Positions 48,875 through 58,592 of a stretch of 64,000 nt of DNA are shown here, piece by piece. The position numbers and the translations under genes were made by a program. Each line of letters starts with the position of its first letter. The stretch's first letter is position 1. Below the pieces are notes generated by a model, which saw nothing but the letters and a program-made list of their open reading frames with translations, searched no databases and was not told the DNA's origin. The DNA is from Dielma sp000508965 (GTDB lineage: Bacteria > Bacillota_I > Bacilli_A > Erysipelotrichales > Erysipelotrichaceae): positions 189,853 to 253,852 of the forward strand of contig BAHV02000016.1 of NCBI GenBank assembly GCA_000508965.1, written 5' to 3'.

Positions 48875-50149
48875 CTAGTTTTCAATCATCATCTGAATGA
48901 TCTCTTCATCAGTATCTTTCATGCCGCGGCTGGCTAGCCGTCCGACATTGGCAATGGTCGCTTCAACATTCTGACAGACAATGCCTTCACCGCTGTGAAA
49001 ACTCTTGCCGCGGATTACCATCTGTGCGCCCATGATGCCGGCATCAACCGCTGTCGCAATCTTAGCCGCGCAGGAAGGCTTCGCACCGTCACAAATCATT
49101 CCGGAAGGGATCGCCAGCGCATTGGTAAATACTGCGCAGATCTGCTCATACGAACAGCCCAGCAAATATGCGATGCCAGCGCCTGCCCCAGCCCCGGCGG
49201 CAACCACACCGCAATAAGCTGACAGCCTGCCGATTCTCAGCTTTTGATGAACCGTCATCAAATTGGAAATCAATAGTGCTCGATAAAGATTCTCACGGCT
49301 GATATTCAGCTCTTGGGCATACACGATAACTGGAATTGAAGCGGTCATGCCTTGATTTCCGCTGCCGGATAAAATAATAACCGGCAGTTCACAGCCGCTC
49401 ATACGCGCATCAGAACCCGCTGCTGCCATGGCCTTCGCTCTGGTTTGAAGATTATTGCCATAAGTAGACAACAGAATTGATGAAATACTGGCGCCATAGC
49501 TCTGACGCAGCCCTTCCTGTGCAATCGCCATATTACAGCTGATTTGACGATCCAGCACAGCCTTGACATCCTCGATATCCGCATGAACGGCAAAATCATA
49601 GATTCCCCGCATGGAAAGCGCGTCATAACAATCCTCCTGACTGCGGATAACCGCATCATCCCCCTGATACAAACATTGACCGTCACGTTCTCTCAATACC
49701 ACATTGCAATGTTCCCTCACAATGCGCACCCGTGCTGTATGTAAATCACTGGCGGCAAAGATGCTTATATCCAATGAACTATCACTGTCAACATGCTCAA
49801 TATCAATTGGCACACGCTTTAAAAACGCGTCGATCTGACACAGCTGTTCTTCACTCACATCGGCAATGACCTCAAGGTTTGCTTTGGCATCACCAGCGAC
49901 GATACCTGCTGCCGCTGCTGCCGCAATCCCCTTACGGCCCCCGGTATTCGGCACTACCACACTCTTTACATTCTTAATAATATTGCCGCTGGCCTGAACT
50001 GTAACCTTTTTTACTTCATCAGCCAGCACATCACGGGCAATCGCTGCCGCATAGGCAATCGCAATCGGTTCCGTACAACCCATTGCGGGTACCAATTCCT
50101 TCTTTAAAATATTAAGATACGCCTGATAACATCTGTCCTTTTTATCCAT
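48875..50149 (-). CDS. L-cysteine desulfidase / serine dehydratase alpha-like family protein (CyuA/YhaM type)
   Basis: A 424-residue cytoplasmic enzyme. Cys ligands for an iron-sulfur cluster appear in PAMGCTEPIAIAY (residue about 20), MICDGAKPSCAAKIA (about 355) and GIVCQNVEATIANVG. The fold is the serine-dehydratase alpha-subunit type. Family members such as CyuA break L-cysteine into pyruvate, ammonia and sulfide and respond to cysteine excess or support anaerobic cysteine use. Start ATG 50149 follows AGAGGGG. A divergent LysR gene with a perfect dyad between suggests cysteine-responsive regulation. Confidence 0.9.
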   Translation of the reverse strand: MDKKDRCYQAYLNILKKELVPAMGCTEPIAIAYAAAIARDVLADEVKKVTVQASGNIIKNVKSVVVPNTGGRKGIAAAAAAGIVAGDAKANLEVIADVSEEQLCQIDAFLKRVPIDIEHVDSDSSLDISIFAASDLHTARVRIVREHCNVVLRERDGQCLYQGDDAVIRSQEDCYDALSMRGIYDFAVHADIEDVKAVLDRQISCNMAIAQEGLRQSYGASISSILLSTYGNNLQTRAKAMAAAGSDARMSGCELPVIILSGSGNQGMTASIPVIVYAQELNISRENLYRALLISNLMTVHQKLRIGRLSAYCGVVAAGAGAGAGIAYLLGCSYEQICAVFTNALAIPSGMICDGAKPSCAAKIATAVDAGIMGAQMVIRGKSFHSGEGIVCQNVEATIANVGRLASRGMKDTDEEIIQMMIEN

Positions 50150-50180
50150 TGCTAACCCCTCTTGACTTCTAGTTAGTTTT

Positions 50181-50218
50181 ATTATAGCATGAACTCATAA
50201 TATTAAATTTTTAATATT
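50181..50218. promoter_or_regulatory. LysR-type operator and -10 box in the divergent intergenic region
   Basis: AATATTAAA and TTTAATATT, perfect 9-base arms with a 2-base centre (50199-50218), include the T-N11-A signature of LysR regulators. It overlaps the expected -35 region for the desulfidase gene, whose -10 box TATAAT is at 50186-50181 on the minus strand. Confidence 0.55.
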
Positions 50219-50255
50219 TTTATAAGATTATTAAAAATAATTTATAGGAGCTATT

Positions 50256-51134
50256 ATGGAACTTAGAACTCTCATTACATTTTTAAGAATTGCGGAACTG
50301 CAAAGCTTCTCTAAAGCTGCCGCTGAATTAAATTATTCACAGGCAGCGGTTACGATTCAGATTCATGAACTGGAAAAAGAATTAAATACCCGTCTTTTTG
50401 ACCGCATTGGCAAACGTATCGCATTAACCCAGCAAGGCGAATGCTTCCTTCAGCATGCCCGGCGAATCATTGAAGAAGTCAATCACGCCAAGCAGGCAGT
50501 GAGTGAGGATTCAGCGCTTAATGGAAGTCTGCGGATCGGTACAGTAGAATCACTGTGCGCAACGCGTTTTCCTAATCTGCTCACTGCTTTTCATCAGTGC
50601 TACCCACAAGTATCACTCTGCATTAAAACAGCCGCTCCGGATCAGCTCTTAACAATGATGGATCACAATGAGCTTGATCTTGTCTATCTGCTTGACAGCA
50701 AAAGGAATCACAAAAATTGGATCAAGGTATTTGAAGCTCCGGAAGAAATCGTTTTTGCCGCATCGAGTCAGCATCACTTAGCCGCAAGCAAGCAATTAAA
50801 ACTCAGTGATCTTTTAAATGAGAACTTCATACTTACCGAAAACAATGTCAGTTACCGGCATGCCTTAGATCAGCAGTTATACGCGCAGCAGAAAACCATT
50901 GATCCTTTCTTGGAAATCGGCAATACTGATTTTATTATCGGCTTGATTGCCGCTGACATGGGGATCTCTCTGCTGCCTAAATTTACGATTGAGGAAGCCG
51001 TTGCCAAGCAGAGCATCATGATTCTGCCGGTCAGTGATTTTCAGCTGATCAGCTGGCGGCAGATCTTTTATCACAAAAACAAATGGCTGACCAGAGAAAT
51101 GGAAGCCTTTCTTAAAATTGCGCCGGACTTATAA
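50256..51134 (+). CDS. LysR family transcriptional regulator
   Basis: A 292-residue regulator. Residues 1-60 are the LysR winged helix (LRTLITFLRIAELQSFSKAA, AELNYSQAAVTIQIHELE, TRLFDRIGKRIALT), followed by a linker helix and a periplasmic-binding-like effector domain (about 90-290). TAGGAGC precedes ATG 50256. It is divergent from the cysteine desulfidase gene and shares its control region, so it likely regulates that gene in response to an amino acid or derivative. The downstream GDPD gene starts 47 bases on. Confidence 0.92.
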   Translation: MELRTLITFLRIAELQSFSKAAAELNYSQAAVTIQIHELEKELNTRLFDRIGKRIALTQQGECFLQHARRIIEEVNHAKQAVSEDSALNGSLRIGTVESLCATRFPNLLTAFHQCYPQVSLCIKTAAPDQLLTMMDHNELDLVYLLDSKRNHKNWIKVFEAPEEIVFAASSQHHLAASKQLKLSDLLNENFILTENNVSYRHALDQQLYAQQKTIDPFLEIGNTDFIIGLIAADMGISLLPKFTIEEAVAKQSIMILPVSDFQLISWRQIFYHKNKWLTREMEAFLKIAPDL

Positions 51135-51180
51135 TTGAATAGATCAATTGACGCAAACTAGAAGAGAATGGTGGAAGCTA

Positions 51181-52962
51181 ATGATTCAATTAATTAAAAA
51201 TACACTCTCAATTCATAAACAAAATTGGCCGACCTTGCTTTATTTTGAAATTATTCACCGTACGGTTAGTTCATTTCTGATTTATACCTTTTACCGGGAA
51301 ATTATGTCATTGATTCTAAAAAATACCGGTTTAAGTATTTTAACGCAAGAAAATATACGTCTGATGCTGATCCATCCCTTATCGATCCTGCTATTAATCA
51401 GCTTCTTCTTATTAATCGCGGCACTGCTTTTTTTTGAAATTACCGCTCTGTCTATCTATGGTCAATATGGCTGGCAGCAGCAAAACCTCAGTTTGCTTGA
51501 ACTTTACCGGCAGTCTGTGAAGACATCAATGAATTACCTGCGGTTAAAAAACATACCGCTGCTGATTTTTTTTGCCTTGCTGATCATTCTATCAAGTTTT
51601 CCATTTACTGCTTCCTTTTTAACGTTTGCTATTCCTGAATTCATTAAAGATGCGATGCTTGCCGATGTTAAGCTGGCGCTGCTTTATTGGCTGCTTTTGA
51701 TTGCGGTTAATACCATCGTATTCACCTTTTTATTTGGTTTCATCTTCATTCAGCAGTCACAGAGTTTCATGGATGCATGGAAAAAAAGCATGAAGCTGAT
51801 TGCCAAACATCCCTTCCGTTTATTTGGGCGTCTGATAATTTTTATGTTATTGCTGCAGCTGGGCCTGATGCTGATTGCTTTGAGCATTATCTTACTGCTC
51901 GCAGCGAATACTGTTCTTGCTGCGGAAGGAGCGGATGCCTTTCGCTTTGGCTTGGCTAAGTTTTCTGATTTTTTCAGACTTGCAAACGATATTATTACAA
52001 CATCAGCGATGATTACCTTCATAGTTATAGAAAGTCATCATCTAAACAATGAGCAGCGGCAGCCAATGACAAGAAAGCAGCTATCTATAACAAAGCGGTT
52101 AAGCCGAACCCTTTTTGGTGCCCTTGCCATTATGCTGCTGCTGATTTTCAGTGAAAGTGAGATTGGCGGCGCTCTGTATTACAATAATCATAAGGATACG
52201 CAGATCATCGCCCACCGGGCAGGTGCCGCCTTAGCCCCTGAAAATACCTTGGCCGCTTTAGAAGCTGCCATCACTGCCGGCGCTGACAGTGCTGAGATCG
52301 ATGTCCAGCAAACCCAAGATGGAACACTGATCATCATGCATGATACTAATTTCAAAAGAACCACCGGTTATGACAGTCAGGTTTGGGATACTCCTTATGA
52401 TATCGTTCAGACCTTAGATGCCGGTTCTAGCTTTGATCCTGAATTTGCCAATGAGCCGATACCTACATTAGAAATGATGCTGGCAGCGGCAAAAGAACGC
52501 ATCCATTTGATGATTGAGCTTAAATCAACCGGCCATGAACGTCAGCTTGTGGAAACGACGCTTTCATTGATTCAAAAATATGGTATGGAGGAGCAATGCA
52601 GCATTGCCAGCATGGATTCTGCCATTCTTCAGCAGACAAAAGCCATCAATCCAAACATTGAGACAGTTTTAATTACCGCTGTCTTCTATGCACCGCTGCT
52701 TGACTATGATACCATCGATGGGTACAGTATTGAAACGACCTTTGTCAATAATGAAATCGCATCACTGGCTGATTTCAGCCACAAAAAGCTATATGCCTGG
52801 ACCGCTAATAAGGAAGTCAGCATCAACAAGGTGCTGCGTTTAGGCGTTGATGGCATCGTTACCGATAATCCGCTGCTCGCCAGCTATTACAAGGATATGC
52901 TGATGAGAAATCTATGGATGGATTCATTAACTGAATTCTTCTTTCCCACTGCAAAGCAGTAA
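51181..52962 (+). CDS. Membrane glycerophosphodiester phosphodiesterase
   Basis: About 593 residues. An N-terminal integral membrane domain of about six to eight helices (residues 1-325, the glycerophosphoryl diester phosphodiesterase membrane domain) is joined to an extracytoplasmic GDPD domain: IIAHRAGAALAPENTLAALE, AEIDVQQTQDGTLIIMHD, LMIELKST, and the late VDGIVTDNP. The catalytic His pair and metal-binding Glu/Asp residues are all present. Substrates are probably teichoic-acid or lipid-derived glycerophosphodiesters. I choose ATG 51181 over the TTG at 51148, whose upstream has no ribosome site. This is the second GDPD in the window. Confidence 0.9.
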   Translation: MIQLIKNTLSIHKQNWPTLLYFEIIHRTVSSFLIYTFYREIMSLILKNTGLSILTQENIRLMLIHPLSILLLISFFLLIAALLFFEITALSIYGQYGWQQQNLSLLELYRQSVKTSMNYLRLKNIPLLIFFALLIILSSFPFTASFLTFAIPEFIKDAMLADVKLALLYWLLLIAVNTIVFTFLFGFIFIQQSQSFMDAWKKSMKLIAKHPFRLFGRLIIFMLLLQLGLMLIALSIILLLAANTVLAAEGADAFRFGLAKFSDFFRLANDIITTSAMITFIVIESHHLNNEQRQPMTRKQLSITKRLSRTLFGALAIMLLLIFSESEIGGALYYNNHKDTQIIAHRAGAALAPENTLAALEAAITAGADSAEIDVQQTQDGTLIIMHDTNFKRTTGYDSQVWDTPYDIVQTLDAGSSFDPEFANEPIPTLEMMLAAAKERIHLMIELKSTGHERQLVETTLSLIQKYGMEEQCSIASMDSAILQQTKAINPNIETVLITAVFYAPLLDYDTIDGYSIETTFVNNEIASLADFSHKKLYAWTANKEVSINKVLRLGVDGIVTDNPLLASYYKDMLMRNLWMDSLTEFFFPTAKQ

Positions 52963-52965
52963 TGA

Positions 52966-53012
52966 AAAAAGCCCATGCTTTGTTTTATATCCAAAGTACG
53001 GGTTTTATTTTA
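52966..53012 (+). terminator. Terminator after the membrane GDPD gene
   Basis: An imperfect hairpin AAAGCCC-TGCTTTG / CAAAGTA-GGGTTTT followed by TATTTTAT. It also lies just beyond the convergent pcp stop. Confidence 0.5.
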
Positions 53013-53028
53013 TCGTTATAGTTAAAGT

Positions 53029-53670
53029 CTAATGAGTTTCTCCTGCTCTTGCCTGAATATCCTTTTCATTCGATACAATTGCCTCAATTGCGGCAGTTAA
53101 GCCCCTGACAATCAAATCCAGACTCATGCTTGGTGTATTTGCCTTATCAAGTACCTGTTCCGGAAGGAAAGGAATATGTATAAAACCTGAACGCATTGCC
53201 GGAAATTCTTTTTCCGCAAGGTAGCGGACACCATAGAGCACATGATTGCAGACAAAGGTGCCTGCCGTATAAGAAATCGCTGCCGGTACATTAGCCGCCT
53301 TCATAGCAGCTGTCATTGCCTTGACAGGCAGCGTAGCGAAATACGCATTCTCGCCATCCTCGTAAATCTTCTCACCGGAAGGCTGATACCCTTCATTATC
53401 CTTAATGCGTGCCTCATTCAAATTAATACCGACATATTCCACGCTGATTGCACTGCGGCCGCCAGCCTGACCAATCGACAGTACCACATCCGGATGATGC
53501 TCTCTGACAGCTTTTTCAATCACCGCCAGCGATTTATTAAATACTGTCGGGATTTCCAGCTTAATGATTTCAGCACCGCCGATTTCATCAGCCAATAGCT
53601 TTACCGATTCAATGGCCGGATTAATCTTCTCACCGCCAAACGGATCAAAGCCAGTAACTAGTATTTTCAT
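53029..53670 (-). CDS. pcp: Pyroglutamyl-peptidase I
   Basis: A 213-residue C15 cysteine peptidase that removes N-terminal pyroglutamate from peptides. The catalytic Glu is in SVEYVGINLNEARI, Cys in YTAGTFVCNHVLYG, and His in FIHIPFLPEQ, so the triad is complete. N-terminus ILVTGFDPFGGEKINPA is typical. AGGAGGT upstream. It is the last gene of an operon with DUF969 and DUF979 membrane proteins, a recurrent arrangement that suggests they export or import 5-oxoproline or pyroglutamyl peptides; that link is inferred. Confidence 0.95.
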   Translation of the reverse strand: MKILVTGFDPFGGEKINPAIESVKLLADEIGGAEIIKLEIPTVFNKSLAVIEKAVREHHPDVVLSIGQAGGRSAISVEYVGINLNEARIKDNEGYQPSGEKIYEDGENAYFATLPVKAMTAAMKAANVPAAISYTAGTFVCNHVLYGVRYLAEKEFPAMRSGFIHIPFLPEQVLDKANTPSMSLDLIVRGLTAAIEAIVSNEKDIQARAGETH

Positions 53671-53682
53671 AAATAACCTCCT

Positions 53683-54624
53683 TTAAAAACCTAATAAAAG
53701 CATTAAAATCACATGGACAACAATCATTGCCAATGCCATTGGCAGCTGTGCCTTAATAATCGCGTATTTACTTTTTGTTTCAAGTACCGCGCTTGGCACA
53801 ATATTGAAATTCGCCGCCATCGGTGTCATTAGTGTACCGCAGAAACCAGCCGTTAAACCTAAAGCGCCGATCATTGCCGGATCACCGCCCTGCTGAATAA
53901 CAAATGGAATCCCAATTCCCACTGTAATTACTGAAAATGCCGCGAAGCCATTGCCCATGATCATCGTGAAAACCACCATGCCGACTACATAAATAATAAC
54001 GCCGATTAAAATATTACCCTCAGGTATAATGCCGCCGATTGCATTCGCAATAACAGTACCGACACCTGCCGATGTAAACACAGCACCTAATGCGGCCAAT
54101 AGCTGCGGGAGTAATGAACTGCCGCCAACCTGCATCAAAAGCCGGGTTGAATCCTCTACCGTTTCCTTATTTTTCGGATAAAGCAGCAGCATACCGCTGA
54201 TCAATGCCGCAATACTTGCAACCCCAATAGCAACAGCACTTGGAATAGCGAAACTCTCACCCTGCCAAGGTATTTTTATCGTTGACAGAAGCATTGCCAC
54301 TACACCGATCATTAAGGCTGGCAGAAAAATCAAATTGCCGACTTTTTCACTTGACATTTTCTTAAACTGCGGATCAGCCTCAGTGAATTTGCCCATGCGT
54401 ACTTGTTTTGTCGCCGAGAGCACACCCATCGCCAATAGCAGCGCACCGACTAACTCGGATGGCAAAATCTTACCTAAAATGAAAATCAAACCGAGAATCA
54501 GCCAAAACAGAAAAGTCCCAATGCGTGCCTGTTCATTCTTCAAACCGCGGAATGCCGTTGCCACTGAAACAAGACCGCATAATACAAAGACGATTTCTGT
54601 CGCGATATTTAAAAATTCATTCAT
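53683..54624 (-). CDS. DUF979 family membrane protein
   Basis: A 313-residue protein with about 8-10 helices. It includes LMTPMAANFNIVPSAVLE, a conserved stretch near residue 275, and GNGFAAFSVITVGIGIPFV. It overlaps the DUF969 gene by one base and precedes pcp by 12 bases. DUF969 and DUF979 proteins form a two-component permease-like pair whose substrate is uncharacterised to my knowledge; 5-oxoproline is the likely candidate from the pcp linkage. Confidence 0.9.
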   Translation of the reverse strand: MNEFLNIATEIVFVLCGLVSVATAFRGLKNEQARIGTFLFWLILGLIFILGKILPSELVGALLLAMGVLSATKQVRMGKFTEADPQFKKMSSEKVGNLIFLPALMIGVVAMLLSTIKIPWQGESFAIPSAVAIGVASIAALISGMLLLYPKNKETVEDSTRLLMQVGGSSLLPQLLAALGAVFTSAGVGTVIANAIGGIIPEGNILIGVIIYVVGMVVFTMIMGNGFAAFSVITVGIGIPFVIQQGGDPAMIGALGLTAGFCGTLMTPMAANFNIVPSAVLETKSKYAIIKAQLPMALAMIVVHVILMLLLGF

Positions 54625-55301
54625 TACATCATCCCGTCCCTTCTGATTTTCTTATCCGCAAAATGGAACTGAATCAAAGCCAGAATAAACATGATCACCG
54701 CTACCGGAATGGAATTCAGCGCGATTGACTGAAGCGTAACTTCATAACCCGCTTCAATTAAAACACCCTGAATCAGCAAAACGCCGCTGGCGCCATAGAA
54801 ACAGTTCTGACCAAAGAAATTACCATAGTTTTCAGCGGCCGCCGCTAAGCCCTTCACAAAATCCGTTTCCTTCTCCGTAAACAATGCACCCTTGCATTTC
54901 TCACCGGCAGCTTCTGCCATCGGATAGATCAAAGGTCTGACAAACTGCACATGACCGCCTAAACGAACTGAAAATGCCGCCGCAATCGTACGAATCAGCA
55001 AATAAATCGCCAATACCTTTCCGGCAGTCGCCTTCTTGATCTGTCCGATCAGATAGGCAGCTCGCTCCTTCAAGCCGTATCGCTCTAAAACAGCGATGAT
55101 TGGAAAGCTGATCAAAAAGATGGACATCAGACGATTGCTGACAAATGAATCACCGATAATTCTCAATATTTCAACAAAAGACATCCCTGAAACTAATCCG
55201 GTCACAAGTCCGGAAATCAGTACGACAGCCAATACATCAAGCTTTAATGCAAAGCCTGCCACAATGATAACAATACCTATTAATTTAATTGCATCACCCA
55301 T
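54624..55301 (-). CDS. DUF969 family membrane protein
   Basis: A 225-residue protein with six predicted helices. The stretch IAAFSVRLGGHVQFVRPLIYPMAEAA and YGNFFGQNCFYGASG are conserved in DUF969. Together with DUF979 it resembles halves of larger ion-transporter-superfamily permeases. AGGAGG precedes ATG 55301, and a TATACT -10 box lies near 55324 on the minus strand. It is the first gene of the DUF969-DUF979-pcp operon. Confidence 0.9.
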   Translation of the reverse strand: MGDAIKLIGIVIIVAGFALKLDVLAVVLISGLVTGLVSGMSFVEILRIIGDSFVSNRLMSIFLISFPIIAVLERYGLKERAAYLIGQIKKATAGKVLAIYLLIRTIAAAFSVRLGGHVQFVRPLIYPMAEAAGEKCKGALFTEKETDFVKGLAAAAENYGNFFGQNCFYGASGVLLIQGVLIEAGYEVTLQSIALNSIPVAVIMFILALIQFHFADKKIRRDGMM

Positions 55302-55335
55302 AATTAAACCTCCTGTTGCTCTAGTATAACATAAA

Positions 55336-55359
55336 GAAACACTTTTTGAAAAGTGTTTC
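55336..55359. terminator. Terminator between the FtsX and DUF969 units
   Basis: GAAACACTTTT and AAAAGTGTTTC perfect 11-base arms with a TG loop. On the minus strand it lies upstream of the DUF969 start region and past the FtsX operon's neighbour; T-rich stretches flank both sides. Confidence 0.6.
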
Positions 55360-55381
55360 TCTTTGTGTAATATTTTACAGC

Positions 55382-57910
55382 TTATAATAATGAAATTTCA
55401 TTCTTTGCCTCTTCACTGTAACGGCTGATCCGTATCTTATGGGTAGCATAAAGCATCAACAGGATTGATACAATCAGAATCAGCGCACAGCAAACGATGA
55501 TGCTTGTCTTTTCCAAATGGAAATGCATGCCCATCGGTTTAAACATAAACGTATAAATAAGACCATTTACAATCAGACTCAAAAGTATGGATAACATTAG
55601 AATCTTTAAACCATAGAAGATCAGTTCACTGAAAATCATCCTGCGGACGGAACGCATACGAAGGCCAAGCATGCGATACAGCACAAATTCACGCCGACGG
55701 TACTCAAAGTTAACACTTGAGATATTAAATACCGCTACCATACCCATTAAGGCGATCAGAATAATATACCCATACATCATGATTTCCAGCAATGCCTTGA
55801 TTGTCTTTGTTTCCAGCTGGCGGGCTACTGCGTTGATAACCTCAAAGGTATCTACACCTTCACTCTGCGGCAGCATATTCAGCATTCCCTCAAGCGCGTT
55901 AGGATTGCTGCTCTTAAAGAAGACAGTAAAATGTTCTTCATAAGTGCCAACACTCTTTAATTCAGCAATTACATGCTGCATCATCGCATCGGAAATGATC
56001 ATCTGCGGCGTGTCCTGCATGGTGAGCCCTGGCAGCAGAGCATGGGTAGAAATAACCTCAAGCTTATCAAAGAGCTTAACATCCGATGGATACAGGCTAT
56101 AAATATTATTGATGCGATCGGCATCCGCTATTTCAACTATTTTACGATTATCCGCGTCATACGCCTGATTATATAGAATGCCTATCGGCCGATCCAAATT
56201 CTTGATACTATCAAGATTTCTTGCCAGACTATTGCGTTTGATATAGTAATCAAGCACATCATCACTATAAGAAATCAGTGTAAACGTTACGGTTTCATCA
56301 ATATTATATAAAGCCTTGAACTCATCGCTGAACGCACTTAGATCATCACTTGTCACGTTAACCATTTCCGCCACCAGCATTCTTGAGTATCCATCACTGA
56401 GCTTTAAGCGGGTAATCAGTCTAGTTGGATATTTATCATTCATAATTACTGCCTTGACATCATAACCGGCATCATCGATATTGAGAAATACTCCCTGACG
56501 CATATAATCAAATACCGTCTGTGTCGTAATAAATAACGCCATGACACTGCTCAGCAGAAAGATAATTTTACGATAAGGCTTATGATTCTGTTTCAGATGC
56601 TTCAGTGTTAATTTATTATCGATGCTTAAAAATTTATTTTGAAGATCAAGATACGGCTTACGTTCTTCATCAACCTCATCATTGGATAAAAGCGTGGATC
56701 GAATTGATTTGCGGCTTGTTTTTTTCGCCGCTAAACGCATTGAACCGAAGGAGAAGAACAAAGCAGCCCCTCCGCTGAGCAGCATCAGCTGCCATGTATA
56801 ATGAAAATCAAGCTGGACGGCACTGACAACGATCCGCTTCAGCAGCTGATTCACGACATAAAAAGTACCGCTCGTAAACCCATAACCCGCCAAAAGACCC
56901 ATCGGCAAAGCCAGACCAAGAATCACAATTCCCTCATAGACGATCATCATGCGGATCTGATGACCGGTAGCCCCAATACTCTTAAAGATTGCCAGATGCT
57001 TTTCACGATTCAGATACGCATTCGCAAAACTGCTGAAAATCAATTCACCGGCGATTATCAAAAAGAACAGCAGGAAGAAAACAATCAGCACCAGCATCTG
57101 AAATGAAATTAAACGCTCATTAAATACATTGTTGTATTTAAGTAATGTATCATTATAGCTGAAAGCTGCATATTCTCCCTTAAACAGCTGGCTGAGTGAT
57201 CCGGTTACCTGATAAGTATCTTTGATATCCTTATAAAGCAGATAAATATCCATCGGCAGATCAGCATTCTCATCATAAGCGGTAATAACTGAATAAAAGG
57301 GATTATCATAATCAAAATTTGGGGTTTCAAATACACCGACTACTTCATAGCTGCCGCTGTGCAGCGGCAAAAACTGTTCATTATCCTCAATCGGCGCCGC
57401 TTCATCAAGCTTATTGCCCGCTTCACTGACTCGCTCACCTAGGTTTAAAACCACCTGCAGACCCGGTACCATTTTAATCTTTCCCTCATACTGCAAAGAC
57501 TGTGAAACAATGATTTCATTACTATTTCTGGGCAGGCGGCCTTCAACCAGATCAATATCAAGATTCTGCATCGCTGAGGACGAAAAACCAAGCAGACGCA
57601 GATATGCCTTCTGTTTATTCATTGAATCACTGAGATAGGAAACACCATAATGCTGTACCTTCATTTCCTCCTCAATTTTCATATTCATATCAAGATAGGA
57701 GGCAAAGTTCTGATTCACATCGGTAAAAACGGCATGATAATTACCTGTTGAGCGAACAAGACTTTCATTAATGCTCACATAGATGGAGGTCATAATCGCC
57801 GACATTGAAAAAATCATCGCGGCAGCCAGCGCGATACTGGCAATCGATAAGGCTGTACGATGTCGGTTTTCCTTTAGATACTTCTTTATATAAACATTCA
57901 GAATATTCAT
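55382..57910 (-). CDS. FtsX-like permease of an ABC exporter
   Basis: An 842-residue membrane protein with N- and C-terminal FtsX domains. One helix is at the N-terminus (residues 20-42); a large extracytoplasmic domain spans about 45-265; three helices lie between about 270 and 395; a second external region follows a short cytoplasmic linker; the last helices (about 720-825) include the FtsX signature REFVLYRMLGLRMRSVRRMIFSE in the cytoplasmic loop. It pairs with the ATPase 5 bases downstream... i.e. encoded upstream on this strand. The two-component genes at the operon head suggest an antimicrobial peptide or lipid II-binding drug sensing and detoxification module. Its size resembles BceB/MacB-class permeases but the layout of the external domains differs. 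Confidence 0.9.
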   Translation of the reverse strand: MNILNVYIKKYLKENRHRTALSIASIALAAAMIFSMSAIMTSIYVSINESLVRSTGNYHAVFTDVNQNFASYLDMNMKIEEEMKVQHYGVSYLSDSMNKQKAYLRLLGFSSSAMQNLDIDLVEGRLPRNSNEIIVSQSLQYEGKIKMVPGLQVVLNLGERVSEAGNKLDEAAPIEDNEQFLPLHSGSYEVVGVFETPNFDYDNPFYSVITAYDENADLPMDIYLLYKDIKDTYQVTGSLSQLFKGEYAAFSYNDTLLKYNNVFNERLISFQMLVLIVFFLLFFLIIAGELIFSSFANAYLNREKHLAIFKSIGATGHQIRMMIVYEGIVILGLALPMGLLAGYGFTSGTFYVVNQLLKRIVVSAVQLDFHYTWQLMLLSGGAALFFSFGSMRLAAKKTSRKSIRSTLLSNDEVDEERKPYLDLQNKFLSIDNKLTLKHLKQNHKPYRKIIFLLSSVMALFITTQTVFDYMRQGVFLNIDDAGYDVKAVIMNDKYPTRLITRLKLSDGYSRMLVAEMVNVTSDDLSAFSDEFKALYNIDETVTFTLISYSDDVLDYYIKRNSLARNLDSIKNLDRPIGILYNQAYDADNRKIVEIADADRINNIYSLYPSDVKLFDKLEVISTHALLPGLTMQDTPQMIISDAMMQHVIAELKSVGTYEEHFTVFFKSSNPNALEGMLNMLPQSEGVDTFEVINAVARQLETKTIKALLEIMMYGYIILIALMGMVAVFNISSVNFEYRRREFVLYRMLGLRMRSVRRMIFSELIFYGLKILMLSILLSLIVNGLIYTFMFKPMGMHFHLEKTSIIVCCALILIVSILLMLYATHKIRISRYSEEAKNEISLL

Positions 57911-57915
57911 GAAGC

Positions 57916-58587
57916 TTACTTGTCCTCTTTGATCTCACCGGCATTCATTTCTAAAATTCGGTCCGCCTGCATCGCGATATTCATATCATGCGTAATTAAA
58001 AGAATCGTCGTATTGGTCCGTTTATTAGCCAGTTTCAGCAAATCAACGATTTCTCTTGAATTCATGCTGTCCAAATTCCCCGTCGGCTCATCAGCCAATA
58101 CCAGAGTCGGATGATGAATCAATGAACGCGCAATGGCAACCCGCTGCTGCTGACCGCCGGAAAGCTGTGAGGGATAGTATTCCATGATTTTATCGATATT
58201 TAATGATGTGATGATCTGATTCAAATAACTCTGTTCAACCTCCTTATTATCCAACAATAAAGGCAGCAGGATATTTTCACGGATGTTTAACGTCGGAACT
58301 AAATTATAAAACTGATAAATCATACCGATTTGACGTCGTCTGAAAATTGTCAGCTGATCCTCGCTCAAATTATAAAGACTTGTCCGATCAATCGAAACAG
58401 AGCCGGAAGTCGGCGGCTCCAGACCGCCAAGAATATGCAGCAGCGTCGATTTGCCTGAGCCGGAAGGTCCGACAATCGCCACAAATTCTCCCTTCTTAAC
58501 AGTAAAGCTAATATCCTTCAGAATCACCGAAGGCTGTTTATTACCAAATACTTTTGAAATATGCGATACTTTTAATATTTCCATCAC
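57916..58587 (-). CDS. ABC transporter ATP-binding protein (MacB/LolD type)
   Basis: A 223-residue ATPase. Walker A GPSGSGKSTLLHILGG, Q-loop IYQFYNLVPTL, signature LSGGQQQRVAIAR, Walker B LVLADEPTGNLDS, H-loop ITHDM: the set typical of FtsX partners. It works with the permease encoded 5 bases downstream and with the two-component system upstream. The sensor kinase gene ends 5 bases before it. Confidence 0.95.
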   Translation of the reverse strand: MMEILKVSHISKVFGNKQPSVILKDISFTVKKGEFVAIVGPSGSGKSTLLHILGGLEPPTSGSVSIDRTSLYNLSEDQLTIFRRRQIGMIYQFYNLVPTLNIRENILLPLLLDNKEVEQSYLNQIITSLNIDKIMEYYPSQLSGGQQQRVAIARSLIHHPTLVLADEPTGNLDSMNSREIVDLLKLANKRTNTTILLITHDMNIAMQADRILEMNAGEIKEDK

Positions 58588-58592
58588 GTCAC

